The notes beneath the pieces were generated by a model that saw only the letters and a program-made list of their open reading frames with translations, did not search any database and had not been told where the DNA came from. The translations under genes were made by a program, and so were the position numbers. A DNA stretch of 64,000 bases from Brachionus rotundiformis (lineage: Eukaryota; Rotifera; Eurotatoria; Ploima; Brachionidae), in contig JAESIW010000020.1 of assembly GCA_016802295.1 (NCBI GenBank), forward strand, positions 4,750,821-4,814,820, in the 5' to 3' direction. This document shows positions 59,557-64,000 of this stretch, in pieces. Within the stretch, counting starts at the first letter, position 1; the number at the start of each line of letters is the position of its first letter.

Positions 59557-62500
59557 TTACAGTCTATTTTCTTCATCTAATTGCAGCACCAATTCATTTC
59601 GTTTATTGACCAAATTGATAAGTTCATTAAAGAGAAGATTTTCAGTTTTTTTTTGTTCTTCTGTTTTTAACCTTTCCTCTATCTGCATTAAATTTCTTAG
59701 TTGACCACTTAAAATTTGGTACCGCTTTTCCAGACTTTTTTCATTTTGACTTTAAACAAAATAGAATAAAATGAATAGCATTTTTACCATGTATCTTACA
59801 GTAGTTCTAGTTCTTGCTGTTGATGCAGTAAAACATTTCTTTCATTGACCAACAAAAACCATTCTTTTAATAATCTGTCCTCACATTTTTTGTCCTTATC
59901 GCTGGCTTTATGTCCCTCTTCAGAATTTGTTTTTTTCATAATTGTCCGTAATTGTTTTTCAATTAGAGCCCCTTTTTCATCAAGCTCTTTTTGTTTCTGT
60001 TTAAGGTTGGCAGACTCTTGGTTAATGTACTCAGTTCCAACTAATTCTTCCTCCTCAAATGGATTAGATGACTTAGATAAATCAATCGAAGGTTTCCTAA
60101 GTGTAGATTTTGATTCTGTTATCAGCTTATCAACCCTTTTTCTTAATTCATCATTTTCCTCAAAACTCTATAAATAAAGATAAAAATCAAAGCTGACAAT
60201 AATCATTTCATTTTTCTTACTTTGTTTCGTTCCATTAGCTTTTTAGCTTTGCTAATCAATTCCTCACTTGAGGTATTTTTTGTTGGAGCCATTGTCTTAC
60301 TTTTCGGCGTAACAAATTTTGAAAATTTTTCTGAAGCTTTCTAAAAAATAATGTTTTTATAAGTTGAAAAATTTTTATCCTTTCGAAACCTTTTTTTCTG
60401 GAGTTGGTTTTTTTTGCTTACTTTCATCCTCTGGCTTAATTTCAATAACACCTTTATTAGTATTTTTTGTACTTTTGTCTTTAGATAATTCGTCATCATC
60501 TGAATCAAAAGGATTGAAGAATGAGTTTTTGATGGTCTGGTTAGTGACCAAATTATTAGATTTTGATATATTTTCTTTAGCTTTTTTGGTTCCAATTGAG
60601 TTTGGAGTTGTGGAATAACTAGAAAAATTGTCAAATGATTCTTTATTATTTGAACTTAAAGTCTTTGACTTGGGAGATAATTTAAATGAATATGTGTTAG
60701 ATGGATCATATTTTTCTCTTATTTGATACAAATAAGTCATTATTGATAAACGATCTAAATTTTTGCGATTTAAAAAATCGGCATAATCTACAACCCTCAC
60801 AATTGATTCTTTATCTGTTGCATTGAAAGCTTGTTTTAAATTCGATTTAAAGTCCATTTCGCTAATCTCATTCAAATTACTTAATAAAATAAATGTTAAA
60901 TTAATAATTAAAGTTTTTTTTTTTTTTTATATGATTTAATAAATTATTTATTAGATTTAAGTCTCAATTTTTTATCTGTATTTAATTAAAACTAAAAAAT
61001 AATTTCTTTCAAAAACAAACTAGTCTTAAAAAATTTTGTGGCTATTTTTAATGTCTTAAATTAATATAAATAGGAAAATTCTAGTTATATATTATCATGA
61101 TTATTTTTTTAATAATTAAGTCAATTTATTAAATAATATTTTTTGACTTTAATTAATTTTGACACTTTTAAAATTATTTTGATTTTGCAAGTTGGTTTAA
61201 TTTTTAAACCTTCAATACTGCGAAGAAAATAAAATTTCACCAAGCTTAGGGAGATCTTTGGATATTTTTGATAACGTTATCAAATAAGCGCTGAACACTA
61301 ATAAAAATATAATATGTACAAAATTAACCCTTATATTAATTTAAGTTTTTTGTCACAATATCTTTGTGATTTTAAACTTTTAGAAATGAGACTAAATTAC
61401 ATATTAACTTATCATGAATCTTTAAAATTAAAAAATGATTTAAAGTTTATGGTTAAGTAAACAGAACAACTTCGAGTAAAAAGGATTGGAAACTAATAAC
61501 TTACATTAAATTGGGTCTAAAATGATGAATTATCACACAAAAAGCGACTCCATTTGTCCATGATGTAGTAAAATCACTGACCTCTAGTTCATTCAATAAT
61601 TTATGATTCAGTAACTTGGAACACTGAATTATATCTTTGCACCAATCGAGCAAATCTTTACTTGTCTTGTCATTTGAATAATTTTCATTAACTTCATCAT
61701 GTTTTGAATTCAACTTTATGTTAAAATTATTATCTACTTCAATAGTTGTAGTTATAGATGATTCATCATTTAAAAATGGATTAGAATCATCAGATGGTTC
61801 ATCTTCAAAAGGATTGGAGGTAACTACATCATTTTGATTGTTCGATTTTGAAACTGGTTCACATTTTTCCGGTCCATCTGATACCATAAAAGGATTATAT
61901 TCATTATTTTTCGAAATATTGATCTTTTGTGTAGAATTTGAATCGGCTACAGCCTTTAAAGATGTCATTTTGGGTAGAGAAGGATTTGGGTTCGAGAAAG
62001 AAGATTCCAAGTGAGTTTTATTGTTTTTTTTAATAATCGGTTGAGTGATAACTTGAGGTTTAGTCGTGTTTTCTGTTATTGTGTCATTAGATGTACTTTC
62101 CATAAAATTAAAAGCAATGTTGTCCAATGTGGCACTAAAATTTTGGTTAAAATAAGAGTCTATATTTGGCTCTTCACTTTCAATAATATCGCTATTTTCT
62201 TCTAAATTTGATTTTAAATTTCTTTCACTAGATAAAACTTGACTATCATATTTTGGATCGGATAATAAATTTGAACATGTGTTAGTGGTAGTCGAAGCAG
62301 TTGACATATATGAAGCAATGCTAATCATGTCTTCATCCCTTAAGAGTAGTGATTTTTAATTAAAAAGCTAATTAAATTAAAGGTTCTAGCGAACTAGCAT
62401 CATTTATTCAGAAATTCATTAAATAAGTATTCAAGCTGGTCATTTTATCAAAATAATAAACTCCATTTGAATTTTAGAAGTTTTGCTATTAATTATTTTT

Positions 62501-63437
62501 GAATGAGATAAAGAGAATTTTTTAAATCAAAAATAAAATAAAATAATAGTTCATATAATAATATTAAATTTAATCCAACTTGAAATAAAAATGGTCCTAT
62601 TTTTTTTTTGAAGTAAATTAGAACTTAATCTAAACTCTTATTGATGGTTGATGTATTTTTAATTAAATTTTTTGTCTAAAAGCATTCAATTTTTTGTAAT
62701 TATTCCAAAGTAATAACAATTTTCCACTATTCTATTTAACCATTTTAGCAAAAAAAGAATATGGACAAATTGTATTTAATTAAAATAAACTACATTTTTT
62801 TATGCTCTAGAAAATATTTAGCTATATAATAAAACTTACGTCGCCTTGCCTTCCTTGATAAATTGACACACAATTTGAAAAGATATATTAACTGCCTTGA
62901 TCTTGTTTGAGGCTGGTTTTAGACTAAAATTTTGTACTTCGGTCTGGTAGATAGGCTCCAAACTTACATATTTTTCTAAGTTAAACTTTCCAGTGGCTAG
63001 CAGCCGCTTTTTTCCGTCTGAGTCGTCCTAATTTATTTTTTAAATTTTCATTTTATAATTGCAATTTTAAATTACACTCTCAATCATCAAAGTCCATTCT
63101 TTTTCTTCATAATTAGAGTCATTTATTGCCTTGTAAAGTGTCACATCAAATTCCAGCTGATCTGTGTTTTCCCATTCGACAGTGCCTTCGTAAACATTTG
63201 TCAAACCTGGTTCCCATTTGGCATACTTTATTTAATAGCTTTAGTTTGGCAAATATTTGTCTTATGGCTAAATACCTGCGATTGGTACTTTCTATTCCGG
63301 TGAGACCATGTTATACATACTTTGTTTGGTTGCCATTTTGACACACAGTTTATAGAAACAGTATGACCAAATGTTGTGAATTTGTATTTAGTGGCTTTTT
63401 TGCCAATTCGTTGCAAGCGCCTCCAAACTTTCGGCAT
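59557..63437 (-). CDS. EHBP1: EH domain-binding protein 1 (NT-C2, CH and bMERB domains; NPF motifs)
   Basis: Eight minus-strand exons (63437-63276, 63225-63076, 63027-62840, 62338-61505, 60879-60390, 60340-60221, 60167-59800, 59749-59557) join to 834 aa (human EHBP1 is about 1230). Domains in order: N-terminal C2-type domain (residues 1-165; KVWRRLQRIGKKATKYKFTT, SKWQPNKVCITW, ending KEGKATDEDM as in human); a disordered region with NPF motifs; a calponin-homology domain (LLDWCKDI, FTTSWTNGVAFCVIIHHFRP, DRLSIMTYLYQIREKY); and a C-terminal bMERB coiled coil (KEWFLLVNERNVLL, LKTEEQKKTENLLFNELI). Five NPF tripeptides (three between C2 and CH, two after CH) would bind EH domains of EHD proteins. 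In animals EHBP1 links Rab8/Rab10 and EHD proteins to actin in endocytic recycling. It lacks a CaaX-like end: the protein stops at DEENRL. Confidence 0.93.
60880..61504 (-). other. 625-nt intron within the EHBP1 CH domain
   Basis: GT-AG intron splitting the CH domain after HHFRPNL. AT-rich; no element recognised. Confidence 0.75.
62339..62839 (-). other. 501-nt EHBP1 intron after the C2 domain
   Basis: GT-AG intron between KEGKA and TDEDM coding stretches. No features recognised. Confidence 0.75.
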
Positions 63438-64000
63438 ATTCTAATTAATCATAGCTTAATTCTTTATCTAATTCAGAAAAAGCAATCTAAACTATCATAT
63501 CAAAAATAATAGTCATTTACTAAAAATTGATGATCATGAAAGATTAATGTTTACACAAATATTGAATAACTTCAATTTTTGAATTACAAGTAATTCAATA
63601 AATACAAGTAATTTATAATTATAACAGTTATTATAATTTATTTTTAAAATTAGAGAAAAAATTCAATGCTTGACAACTGTAAGTTTTATAAGCAAATTTT
63701 CTAATCTTAATTTTCAATTATTATAATAAAGAGAACATTTAGTTTTAATATTTTCGTTAGCAATCGATTCTTTTCCTTTCGAGTGATTGACAATTTGAAT
63801 TTATAATCTATAATTATTAGAATATTAAATTTAGATATATGTTTATTGATTTCTTATCAATTTCAATTTTTTATTCAAAAATATAATATCAATAATTAGC
63901 ACAAAAAATTTACAATTTTTGTTCATAATTTATTGTATGTCAAATTAAACTGAGATAAAAATAAAATCCCATATTTAAATTAAGAATGTCACTATTATTT
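63438..64000. other. upstream region of EHBP1
   Basis: AT-rich noncoding sequence to the window edge; would contain the EHBP1 promoter. No motif is distinctive. Confidence 0.5.

Noticed and set aside
1..64000. CRISPR arrays, prokaryotic operons, viral or retroelement coding regions
   Set aside because: None seen. All recognised genes are intron-bearing or conserved animal genes, and the only mobile-element candidates are short non-coding ones.

Overview
This window is a stretch of nuclear genome from a small, very AT-rich, ciliated invertebrate animal. The evidence is metazoan gene content (histidine-decarboxylase-like enzyme, MTA of the NuRD complex, MgcRacGAP, SH3BP5, EHBP1), two ciliary genes (TOGARAM1, DRC8/EFCAB2), the standard genetic code, and genes cut into many short exons by introns that are mostly 45-65 nt and bounded by GT-AG. 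The composition and compact introns would fit a monogonont rotifer such as Brachionus, but that is inference; no marker here fixes the phylum. There is no prokaryotic, viral or organellar gene block.

Layout, left to right: HDC-like decarboxylase (+, 772-2896); LEDGF/HDGF-type PWWP+IBD chromatin adaptor (-, 3748-5783); full ABCA transporter (+, 7339-15213); SEC11 signal peptidase (+, 15864-16503); MgcRacGAP (+, to 20193); a small secreted or membrane Cys-rich protein carrying a 57-bp repeat array (+, 20806-21699); TOGARAM1/crescerin (-, 21988-30062); DRC8 (+, 31978-33095); PRPF3 (-, 33203-35911); two intronless genes, a putative SOCS-box protein (+, 37383-38666) and a tubulin-tyrosine-ligase-family protein (+, 39720-40964); MTA (+, 42360-46009); SKI8/WDR61 (+, 46647-47830); an ankyrin protein (-, 48251-49543); farnesyltransferase beta (+, 49664-51502); MRPS25 (+, 53043-53609); SH3BP5 (+, 56124-57803); an 11-residue-repeat coiled-coil protein (+, 58267-58924); EHBP1 (-, 59557-63437). 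For most multi-exon genes I joined exons by hand. The joined frames close without stops and, where I know it, the length matches the family: ABCA 1729 aa, TOGARAM1 1778, FNTB 445, SKI8 310, SEC11 179, MTA 869.

The genes are a mixed housekeeping neighbourhood, not a pathway cluster. The one functional pairing is TOGARAM1 and DRC8, two ciliary genes transcribed divergently from a 1.9 kb spacer that holds a perfect RFX X-box (30621-30634). The other notable signals are structural: a U12-type AT-AC intron in SKI8, a GC-AG intron in SH3BP5, a possible 32-nt intron in the ankyrin gene, a 370-bp foldback in a PRPF3 intron, and a 294-bp TA-flanked element with 27-bp terminal inverted repeats downstream of FNTB. 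I did not find a defence system, CRISPR array or other wholly new multi-gene system. All exon structures are predictions from splice-site and frame logic, without transcript data.
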